DNA of 64,000 nt from Uranotaenia lowii (lineage: Eukaryota > Arthropoda > Insecta > Diptera > Culicidae): the NCBI RefSeq assembly GCF_029784155.1, contig NC_073692.1, positions 155,773,582 to 155,837,581 of the forward strand, in the 5' to 3' direction. The position numbers were made by a program, and so were the translations under genes. The notes below the pieces were generated by a model. That model did not search any database, was not told the origin of the DNA, and was given only the letters and a program-made list of their open reading frames with translations. Below, in pieces: positions 50,568 through 60,187 of the stretch (positions are counted from its first letter, which is position 1; each line of letters begins with the position of its first letter).

Positions 50568-51772
50568 GAGCAAGTTCACTGGTGTTGGGAAAAAGTGGTA
50601 GAAATTTTGACATTTTAAAATTTCACCATGCGAAAATGTTTTCAAGATCTTTGGGCGTTGTATTTTTCAACAGAACTTTTTTTATTTCAACCGTAGGGGA
50701 AAGGTTTCCTAAATGGGCCTATCGGGTTAAATGACCCTACGGCTGTTTGATGAAATGGCTGACTAGACAGCTTATCTGACCAATGCATTTTGAGGGTGAT
50801 ACGCTTAGAACATAAGGCATGAAAAAAATTTTATGAATTTACAAACTCAAAAAAATTTAAAAAATCGTACAAAGTTTTGATACATTTTGATGTAATATTT
50901 CGACTTTTAAAAATTATACGTAAAGAAGCTTAAAACCAAAACAAGGATGGTTTTTGTTTCTTACTCAAATGAACTTTAGAAATCAAACATATTTCAGCTT
51001 TTGTGGAGGTTTAATAATGTTTATATAGTGGAATAATAGAGGGTTTTTGTATGCCCCCATCATGTTTGTAAAATGCCTACATCCTAAAATAACAGGTTAA
51101 ATAGAATAAATAAATGATTTTTATCATTGAACCTTCAAATCTATGCTCTGAATAACATCTTAAGAGATAATTGAAGATCTAAAAACAGATTTGATGAAGT
51201 TTTTCTCATGGATGAACTGCCTCCATAGTATGGCACCCTAACTTTTGTTTTATTCCATTAAATTATAACATACATAGATTTTCATAAAACTTCAGCTGTG
51301 TCGTACGGAAATTATTACTTTCTAGCAGTTTCAATGAAATTATACGGAAATATTGCCCAAAAAACAGAAATTTTGTTCAAAACAAAAATAGGCGCATTTA
51401 GCCCGCACGATTTGAGGTTCGGCATTTTAGACAACACTTAGAATAAAATCATTTTCTTGGAAACAGAAGAAAATTTTAACATAAAAATTACTCCAATGTA
51501 TAGAAAACAGATGCCTGCACACGTGTATATAGTTTTTGTACACAAATTCGATGTGATATTTGATTAAATCAGTGTTCTGCTTAATAGGCGCATATAGCCC
51601 GCTCCTCCCCTATGTGATAGAAATATTGCTACTTTTGCATCACAGCATGCGAAACTACAACACGTGTTGTTAAAAACTTGAAGGTCACATATCTTGAAAA
51701 TGTTTTTGCATGGCAAAATTATCAAAATGTCTAAATTTCTACCACTTTTTCCCAACACAAGTGAACTTGCTC
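50568..51772. mobile_element. TIR element (GAGCAAGTTCACTGGTGTTG ends), split by a nested MITE
   Basis: The left arm GAGCAAGTTCACTGGTGTTG followed by GGAAAAAGTGGTAGAAATTT is matched by the right arm read inward, extending about 85 bp to a TTTTCAAGAT word. TTA flanks both sides (50565-50567, 51773-51775), suggesting a 3-bp duplication. The centre is replaced by the insertion at 50696-51610. Non-coding. Confidence 0.82.
50696..51610. mobile_element. Nested TA-flanked MITE (GGGGAAAGG / GGGGAGGAG ends)
   Basis: Ends GGGGAAAGGTTTCCTAAATG and, inward from the right, GGGGAGGAGCGGGCTATATG are related inverted repeats. TA lies on both sides (50694-50695, 51611-51612). Further GGGCCTA/TAGGCGCA words are subterminal. 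It lies wholly inside the 50568-51772 element, so it is younger. Non-coding. Confidence 0.72.
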
Positions 51773-51775
51773 TTA

Positions 51776-53470
51776 TCCTTTAAATGAAATGTAGCGTGAT
51801 AAGCTTGGTTAATATAAGTTGTAAGCTAGAACATGAGGGATAGTTGACAATATCTAGTCGTTGTGAACTCATTTAACACTCTTCAAACAGTCAAGAGAAA
51901 TGAGACTTATTAAGATTAAAAATGGAAGAGACAACTCAGCTTTAAATTATCTTCTTAGCATAATGACGGTAAGCGAAAAAAATCTTTTCCAAAACTCTTC
52001 ATTCTAGAATAAAAAGGAAAAAATGCTAAAACAAATCTCCCATAATCCCTCGCAGTGACTCCCCGGAGAATGACTGAAAGAATACTGACCCTCTGGAAAA
52101 GCCGAAGGTAGACCGATAAGAGGAAACGAAGGGAAAAATCTGATTTTTTTTTTAATGGGAAGAGTGCTACACGATTGGGAACAGGACTGAGAGGACCCAG
52201 CTTATCACACTTTCCCAAGGAGCTTTTCCGGTTCCACGCGTATTCTAATTTTTGATTCGGCAGCCAGTCAATCTCGGGGATACTTTCGTTATCTTTAGTC
52301 AGTCGTTTGCTATCGCTGCTTGACCCCTGAAAAATATTGAGCACCCTGGAGTGCATCAAATTTTACGCACTGCTGAAGAGTCTTTATTCTTTTTTTTTAC
52401 TTTTATCAGAAAGAGAGAAGAGGTTGAATGACATTTGAATACCCAACTTAAATTGGACTTTTCTTAAATGTCTCACCCTGAAAAAAAATGCGGATAAAAA
52501 TTTTAGGTTTGCAAACTGAGGGAAGTATCGAGAAAACTCTTTAAAAAACAAAATTGTTTTACATCAAAAAAAGTTTAAAAATCATTAGTCCTTAGCCTTA
52601 AACTCCGCCATAAAACATAAAAGCCAATGAAATAGTGCTTATCGTGAATGTTCTAGGATACCATCATCCTCCAACCAAAACCCATCACACAATTGTACCA
52701 ACAAACAAACAAGCAACGACGACGACGGAACATCACAAACCCATAAAAATGCACCGACCTGAAACATAAACCCAACACATAAAAATGCAACCAAATCCGG
52801 CTGCAATTTCCATCAAATACATCCATTTCCAAAAAGCTTGCGGAAAAGTCTGCTGCATAAGCAAAACTTTTACCGCAACCTCAATTTGCCATCAAGCCGG
52901 AGGATGGAAGAGGATGGATTTGGAGTTTACTTTTGCCACCGGAGAAACGGAGTTGAAGGTAGTTGACTGTTTTTCCAGGCGGGGTTTTAGATTTGGGGTT
53001 TCACCTTTCTCTTACTTTATTCTGGGTATTTCTACATCCTTCCTGGGTCGTCGTCGAATTGCTCAGGGGAGTAGGGTGATTCGTCGTCTAGTTGTGCAAA
53101 CTACTTGGTTCTTCTGTTGGCAGGCTTGAATGTAAACTTTCAAAGGTATAGGTAAACGTTTTTGGATATTTTTTGGGACAACAAGTAGCTGGAGAGTTGT
53201 TGACGACATCGCCTGTTTTGCTCTTCTGGATTAAAAAAAACATGCTTCTCAAAGGAATCGTCAAAGTTCTTCATAACTTCACAGAACAATTATTTACACA
53301 TCATGTTGCAAAACGAGGATTTTTCAGTATGTGTCGAAAATTTTGAGGCTGGCTGAGTTGGATAATCACGTTGAGTGCTGAAAATATCGAATTTTGCAAC
53401 AAGTTGCAGCACAAATTAATTAAAATCCGTTAAATTCTCTTGGGGACGATTTTCGATCACCGCTAATTGT
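51776..53470. other. Non-genic stretch, partly host-like
   Basis: 51955-52360 and 52640-53130 have balanced composition. A 134-codon minus-strand frame (52359-51955) and a 114-codon plus-strand frame (52785-53129) match no family I recognise. The latter contains ATGGATTTGGAG...GTAGTT, which could mimic an exon end, but nothing else supports an exon. Confidence 0.4.
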
Positions 53471-53518
53471 TATTATCGATTTTGGTTGATATTTTTCGGT
53501 GAAAATTAAGTCAAATCC

Positions 53519-53568
53519 AAACAACTTCTTTACGTTTCGGCTTACTGTTTTGTTTCGGCCATCTTCAG
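53519..53568 (-). ncRNA. Hammerhead-ribozyme-like motif, left arm
   Basis: The minus strand reads CTGAAGATGGC, a loop, then GCCGAAACG. CTGAAGA fits the CUGANGA box, GAAA the second core box, and GGC/GCC pair as a short helix II, with one unpaired U after CUGAAGA. Penelope terminal repeats are known to carry hammerheads. Helices I and III are weak by eye, so this may be a degenerate ribozyme. Confidence 0.35.
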
Positions 53569-53724
53569 AAAAACTGTATTTCATAAAATGTTTAAAAAAG
53601 AATATAATACAAAAAATGTTTTGTTAGAATAATCACACAATTTTCCGTCACTTTCAACTACACTAGAAGCACTTACAATTGTTTCGCCGTGTGCTTTCCT
53701 AACGGCTGTCTAACTCACTTTGAG

Positions 53725-55151
53725 TCAGATTTTGAATCGCTTCAAATAGCTTGCGTTTTGCGTTCTTGGTGACGTCGTGCAGTCGGTTGTTGTCGTCGTG
53801 TTTGGGGTCGTCGTTTTCGAATTCTTTCTTGAGAACTGTGGCGTCGCTCTTAGTTTTTTGATTATTGAGCTGTATATTTTAGAGATCTCGATAGCGTCTT
53901 GTTTTATGTTTACTGTATTTCCTTTTTTCAGTTTTATATGTAATGTTTCAGCAGTCTTTCTTTTTCCTTCTTGGTTCACTCTCTCTAAAATATAAGCCTT
54001 TTCAAAATCAAATTTGTGGTTTTGCTCAAGAGCATGTTGTGTCAATCCTGTGGCCCTGGAGTTTTGTTTAAGACTTGTTTTATGGTTTTTTTATACGTTT
54101 TTCCAGTGTTTGCGATGTTTGACCACAGTATTCCTTTCCACATTCACAGGGAATCGAGTAAACTACATTTGTTTGTTTAAGTTTTGGGATCTGGTCTTTC
54201 GTTTTGGTGAACAAACAGTTTTTTATTTTATTTATTGGTTTTGAAGATGCAATGATATCATGTTTTCTCAATAGTTTACTGACTTTTTCGCTTAGCCCTG
54301 GGATATATGTTAGTGAGACATATTTGCCGTTATTTTCAGTGGGTTTGTTACTTAGCGAATTGTAAATGACATCTACCCTCTTTTTTAGAACGTAGTTGAT
54401 GAATTCATCCGGGTAATTGTTTTGGTGCAATATTCTTTTAACTTTTTTGATGCTCATTTGCCGTTTGTCTATGTCACTAGGTTTAAGCGCTCGATCAATT
54501 AGCGCAATTGCGGTGTTCTTTTTATGTACGTATGGACTTTCTGAGTAAAAATCTAAGTATCTCCCATTTACTTATTTTGTGTACCAATTTTTCTCAACTT
54601 TTCCTTGATTTCTGAAGAGTTTGAGATCTAAGAATCGCAAAGTATTATCTATTTCTTTTTCAAGAGTGAATTTTATGCTGCTGCATTGGTTGTTGAATTC
54701 AGTCAGCACGTGATCTATGTCACTCTCCTTGCCAATGATCAAGCAGTCATCAACATAACGTTTGTACATCACGAGATTGACGTCTTTATCTCGTAGATTT
54801 TGGATGGCTCTTTCCTCGAGTTGTTCCATCAGGAGAGACGCTACTACAGGAGATAGAGGAGAGCCCATCGGTGTACCAAACGTTTGTTCAAATATTTTAC
54901 CGTTGTACTAAAAAAACGACGCTCCTAGAATTGTTTGAAGGGCGCGTTTGAATTCAGTCCACGGTATCGGCGTGTATTCGCTAATTTCCCGCCACTTTTG
55001 CTCTATTATTTCATACACATTTTGGACTGGCACGTTCGTGTAGAGCGACACGACGTCCAATGAGTAAATGATATAACCTTCGGGGACCCGAATGTTGGTA
55101 ATCCCAGACGCGAAGTCGAAACTACTGCGCACGTGTTGTTCAGTTTTGCCG
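53725..55151 (-). pseudogene. Penelope-like RT / GIY-YIG protein, left arm copy (broken)
   Basis: Read on the minus strand it mirrors the right arm: YSLDVVSLYTNVP (motif A), then an arm-specific TAG where the right arm has Gln (FF-stop-YNG, at about 54909), then GTPMGSPLSPVVAS (motif B) and YVDD (motif C). FLDLKLF and a TAA after NWYTK come next. After a further open piece comes the GIY-YIG part (VVYSIPCECGKEYCGQTSQT), a frameshift in an A-run, and the C-terminal piece ending at 53725. The N-terminal RT fingers are absent. Confidence 0.88.
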
Positions 55152-55167
55152 ACGACGTTTTGAAGTA

Positions 55168-56594
55168 CGGCAAAACTGAACACCACGTGCGCAGTAGTTT
55201 CGACTTCGCGTCTGGGATTACCAACATTCGGGTCCCCGAAGGTTATATCATTTACTCATTGGACGTCGTGTCGCTCTACACGAACGTGCCAGTCCAAAAT
55301 GTGTATGAAATAATAGAGCAAAAGTGGCGGGAAATTAGCGAATACACGCCGATACCATGGACTGAATTCAAACGCGCCCTTCAAACAATTCTAGGAGCGT
55401 CGTTTTTTCAGTACAACGGTAAAATATTTGAACAAACGTTTGGTACACCGATGGGCTCTCCTCTATCTCCTGTAGTAGCGTCTCTCCTGATGGAACAACT
55501 CGAGGAAAGAGCCATCCAAAATCTACGAGATAAAGACGTCAATCTCGTGATGTACAAACGTTATGTTGATGACTGCTTGATCATTGGCAAGGAGAGTGAC
55601 ATAGATCACGTGCTGACTGAATTCAACAACCAATGCAGCAGCATAAAATTCATTCTTGAAAAAGAAATAGATAATACTTTGCGATTCTTAGATCTCAAAC
55701 TCTTCAGAAATCAAGGAAAAGTTGAGAAAAATTGGTACACAAAATAAGAAAATGGGAGATACTTAGATTTTTACTCAGAAAGTCCATACGTACATAAAAA
55801 GAACACCGCAATTGCGCTAATTGATCGAGCGCTTAAACCTAGTGACATAGACAAACGGCAAATGAGCATCAAAAAAGTTAAAAGAATATTGCACCAAAAC
55901 AATTACCCGGATGAATTCATCAACTACGTTCTAAAAAAGAGGGTAGATGTCATTTACAATTCGCTAAGTAACAAACCCACTGAAAATAACGGCAAATATG
56001 TCTCACTAACATATATCCCAGGGCTAAGCGAAAAAGTCAGTATACTATTGAGAAAACATAATATCATTGCATCTTCAAAACCAATAAATAAAATAAAAAA
56101 CTGTTTGTTCACCAAAACTAAAGACCAGATCCCAAAACTTAAACAAACAAATGTAGTTTACTCGATTCCCTGTGAATGTGGAAAGGAATACTGTGGTCAA
56201 ACATCGCAAACACTGGAAAAACGTATAAAAAAACCATAAAACAAGTCTTAAACAAAACTCCAGGGCCACAGGATTGACACAACATGCTCTTGAGCAAAAC
56301 CACAAATTTGATTTTGAAAAGGCTTATATTTTAGAGAGAGTGAACCAAGAAGGAAAAAGAAAGACTGCTGAAACATTACATATAAAACTGAAAAAAGGAA
56401 ATACAGTAAACATAAAACAAGACGCTATCGAGATCTCTAAAATATACAGCTCAATAATCAAAAAACTAAGAGCGACGCCACAGTTCTCAAGAAAAAATTC
56501 GAAAACGACGACCCCAAACACGACGACAACAACCGACTGCACGACGTCACCAAGAACGCAAAACGCAAGCTATTTGAAGCGATTCAAAATCTGA
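55168..56594 (+). pseudogene. Penelope-like RT / GIY-YIG protein, right arm copy (broken)
   Basis: RT motifs in order: YSLDVVSLYTNVP (about 55244-55282), GTPMGSPLSPVVAS (about 55442-55480), YVDD (55562-55573) and FLDLKLF. A TAA at 55745-55747 interrupts after NWYTK; the frame then continues as ENGRYLDFYSESP into KRILHQNNYPDEF. The endonuclease shows VVYSIPCECGKEYCGQTSQT. An extra A in the run near 56227 shifts the frame, after which NHKTSLKQNSRATGLTQHAL and FDFEKAYILERV complete the GIY-YIG domain. The family copies its RNA at the target with RT plus endonuclease. Non-functional: 5' truncated, one nonsense codon, one frameshift. Confidence 0.9.
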
Positions 56595-56750
56595 CTCAAA
56601 GTGAGTTAGACAGCCGTTAGGAAAGCACACGGCGAAACAATTGTAAGTGCTTCTAGTGTAGTTGAAAGTGACGGAAAATTGTGTGATTATTCTAACAAAA
56701 CATTTTTTGTATTATATTCTTTTTTAAACATTTTATGAAATACAGTTTTT

Positions 56751-56800
56751 CTGAAGATGGCCGAAACAAAACAGTAAGTCGAAACGTAAAGAAGTTGTTT
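56751..56800 (+). ncRNA. Hammerhead-ribozyme-like motif, right arm
   Basis: Same motif as the left arm, except that the helix II partner is GTC instead of GCC, leaving a G-U wobble. A possible helix III is AAC...GTT (GAAAC GTAAAGAA GTT). Unproven. Confidence 0.35.
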
Positions 56801-56848
56801 GGATTTGACTTAATTTTCACCGAAAAATATCAACCAAAATCGATAATA

Positions 56849-57376
56849 TAATTTTTTTTGGAAATTCATGAATTAATCTAAAAGAAGAGCATTTTACCCA
56901 AATAAACCCAAACTTTGTTTACACAACATGAAATTCGCCGTTGACACGTTTTGCCCTTAGAGTCAAAGAGGAATAAGTGCATAAAAGCTTATTTTGAGAA
57001 AACACGCTTAAAAGTTATTAGATTGTTTTAGTGACCGTACCTCATTCAAAAATTTGTGTTCTTTTTCAAAAAAAAAAAAAAAATAGGTAAATAAGAATCT
57101 TATAATCTGAAAAAATCTCTAATCATAGTTGGAAATATTTTTTTGTGATGGTCCCTTTGGCCCATTTGGGTCCTTCCTCCACCCCATACGCTTCTTTAGA
57201 AGTGGGAGGGACATATTATCCTAAGGATAATTTAATTTTACTTTAAATTTTCTTTTTCTGTACGACTTATTTAGTCTTACTCCCGCGTATGTCCATCACC
57301 GTACAATTTAACATCTGATTCTTCGTCAGATTCCATCACTTTCATCGTATGATCCTTGTCAGGATTGGTCATATTT
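56849..57376. other. Spacer and 3' UTR region of the minus-strand retrotransposon
   Basis: 57180-57376 is the likely 3' UTR of the ORF2 gene to the right. The exact 3' end is unclear (an A-run on the minus strand near 57137-57146 is one candidate). 57068-57084 is an A-run on the plus strand. Confidence 0.4.
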
Positions 57377-60187
57377 TCAAACAGTCCGTTTGATGTATTG
57401 TATTGCCATTTTCTTGAATGTGTTTATGTTCACAATATCTTTGATGCTCGAAGGTAGGTTGTTGAACATTTTCAATCCATTGTAGAAAATTGAGCGTTTG
57501 CTCATCTCTTTTCTGATATTCGGCAGTCTGAAGTCTTGTGCTCTTCTAGTGTTGTATCTGTGAATGTCGATTCCGTATTGCAGGCCGTCCGTTAAATAAT
57601 TTGGTAACATACCATTTTTCATCTTATATATAAACATTAAGCTGTTATATGCAATTCTCTGTTTCACTGACAACCATTGAAGAATATCGAGCATTAAAAC
57701 ACTAGGGGTGTATCGATTGCATCGTATCACTACTCGCATAATTTTGTTTTGTATTTTTTGCAGTCGATTTGTTTGTGTGTCAGATGCATGAAGCAATATT
57801 GTAGCGCAATAATCGAAGTGTGGCATGATCACGGATTTAACATAAATTACTTTTGACCAGAAAGTCATATAGCGACTAATTCGGCAAAGTATCCCATATT
57901 TTATGGCGATTTTCTTGATTGTATAGTCAATATGTGCTATGAAATTCAGCTTCTCATCAACTTGTATTCCCAAGTATTTTACCTGGTGCACTCTTTCGAT
58001 GGCACAACCATCAATCAGCAATTCTGGGCAGACTCTTATTTGACGATTACCAATAACCATCCAGCTGGTTTTATTAATATTCAGACACAATTTTTAATGT
58101 TTTAAAAACTCAGAAATATTTTTCAAATCGGCATTTGCTTCTTGGATAACGAGCTCTAAGTCATCACCACTCCAGTAGGAGACTGAATCATCCGCAAATA
58201 ACTTAAGAGAACCATAACGTAGACAGTGTTTCATGTCATTGATGTACAATATGAATAAAATGGGACCCAGAACACTTCCTTGGGGGACTCCAAGATTATT
58301 TTCTCTATATCGTGAATATGATGACCCATATTTTGTTCTTTGCATTCTATTATTCAAGTAGTCTTTGAACCAGTTTAGTACCGTTCCGTTGATACCTATT
58401 CTTTCCAAAACGTTCACCAACTTTAACCGATCAATCGTTTCAAAAGCTCTCTTGAAATCCAGAAACACGGCAACTGTGTAACTACCGTTTTCAATATTGG
58501 CTTTCCAATTTCGAAGTATCAAGTTCACTGCAGACTCCGTTGAATGCTGCTTTCTGAAACCAGATTGCTCGTTAATCAATATTCCTTCTGACTCAATAAA
58601 ATGTAGAAATTGTTTTTTAACTGCTAACTCCAGCACTTTTTCTTGTATTTCCAACATGTTTATCGGACGATATAATTTAGCCTCTCGTGCTTTTTTCTCT
58701 TTTTCAATTGGAACAACAGTCGAATGCTTCCATGTAGAAGGTATTGTGCCTAATTGTAGACTCGTATTTATAATTTGTGTCAGCTGATTTGCTAGTACCG
58801 GTAGAGAATCCTTAAAAACTTTCAAAGAGACGTTGTCGATACCAGCCGTGGATTTCATAGTTTTCACGATCTCATCAAATTCTTGACAACTTATTGTTTC
58901 AAATGAACTGAAACTTCCACCATTGCAAACAATATGATCCACGAAGGCGTTAGAACTTGCCGGAATACTGTCATGGATTTCCATGACACTGTCAATGAAG
59001 AAGTCATTAAACTTCTCTGCAATTTCAGTTTCATCCGTGATTTCAACCCCGTCAAACGAGACGGTATTTTCTTTTACAGTATTTGGACTTACTAATCGTT
59101 TTATCGTTTTCCAAAGCAATTTTCCATTATTTTTATTTCTTTCCAGCTCATCTTGAATTGATCGATTTTTAGCCAGCTTTATTCCACGCGAATATTCATT
59201 CCTTACCAATTTGTATTTTAGCCAACTTCTTTCGCATTTCGTTCTTAGAAACTGTTTATAAAGATTGTCTCTTTGCTTTTTCATTTGCTTGAGGCTACTG
59301 GAGTACCATTTAGTACTCGAACCTGTACCATTTAGTACCGGCTTAACCTCTTTTTGGACCACAAGTGCATTTACACTATCTTTCAATAATAAGTCGAAGC
59401 GTCTTACTAACTCATTGAAGTCTGCGCATCTCAAGGTTGATTTTCCTGCCTCCAGAAGCTGGCGAAATGCATTGTCGTTATATCGACTCCAATCCTTCAC
59501 CATGTAATGGTTTCCGGGAACCCATTCTTTATGTCCAAAATCAGCAGAAACATTTATAGTCTCATGATCTGATATGCGACAATCTGGAATGATAACTGCT
59601 TCAGCTCTTTCCACATTAGTGAAAACAAGATCAATTCTAGTACTGCTGGTTGCCGTTCTTCGAGTGTCTTCTGTAACAATTTGTCGAAACCCATATGCTT
59701 CCATAACACGTTTCAAGTCTCTGCATTCTGCTTCTTTATTAAAGTTGATATTAAAATCGCCACAAAAAATGTTATCAATTTCATCAACTACAATATCACT
59801 AAGCCAAAGGTTTTCAAGAATATCCATAAAACGGGCGTCATTTGCGCTTGGCGAATGGTAAATTCCACCAACAATGATACTTTTCTTTCGATTCCTTAAT
59901 TTTAAGGTCAGCATCCAGTTCATATCGAGATAGGCATTCAGTAAAACATCTATCTCAAATACATTTTGCACAAACATAGTAACACCACCAGTATGTTTCG
60001 AATGCGAAAGACAATTAATCATTGTATAACCTATGATATCGAGTGTGTTCAAATTTGCGTCTACAGTTAGATGGGTTTCAACTAAGACTATAACGACAGG
60101 TTTTAGTTCCTCAATCACAATACCAATTTCTTCGAAATTATTTATCAATCCACAAGCATTGAGATACAAAATCTCAGAAGTTTTTTG
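57377..60187 (-). pseudogene. Non-LTR retrotransposon ORF2: AP endonuclease plus reverse transcriptase, one nonsense codon
   Basis: Codons run from directly after the ORF1 stop. In the 691-residue part numbered from TTG at 60169, the endonuclease shows LVETHL (Glu31), CGDFNIN (Asp138, Asn140), RIDLVF (178-183) and SDHETI (Asp201, His202). The RT shows FLDFKRAFETID (motif A, Asp571), GVPQGSVLGP (627-636) and LFADD (Asp660, Asp661). TAA at 58094-58096 follows EFLKH. The same frame continues for 238 codons with KLCLNINKT, VKYLGIQVDEKL and a typical C-terminus ending KRTV. There is no RNase H. The layout fits the CR1/L2/Jockey group. All catalytic residues are kept, so the copy is young but loses the RT thumb unless the stop is suppressed. 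Confidence 0.9.

Larger units (their letters stand above)
53471..56848. mobile_element. Palindrome of two 5'-truncated Penelope-like elements, head to head
   Basis: Two arms of equal length, 53471-55151 and 55168-56848 (1,681 bp each), are reverse complements with only scattered substitutions and a 16-bp spacer at 55152-55167. Each arm carries, outward from the centre, the RT from just before motif A, the connection region, a GIY-YIG-type endonuclease and a 3' segment with a hammerhead-like motif. The outer flanks differ, so the repeat ends sharply after CGATAATA. Penelope elements are known for inverted or tandem partial copies; arms this equal are unusual. Confidence 0.93.

Noticed and set aside
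51955..52359. 134-residue minus-strand frame
   Set aside because: Balanced-composition DNA gives chance frames of this size; no motif or codon pattern supports it.
52785..53129. Possible host exon with a splice-donor-like GTAGTT
   Set aside because: No family similarity I can recognise, no acceptor with pyrimidine tract in the right place and no neighbouring exon.
53471..56848. LTR retrotransposon or large inverted-repeat DNA transposon
   Set aside because: The arms encode Penelope-type RT (YVDD) and GIY-YIG motifs; there is no integrase, protease or DDE transposase.
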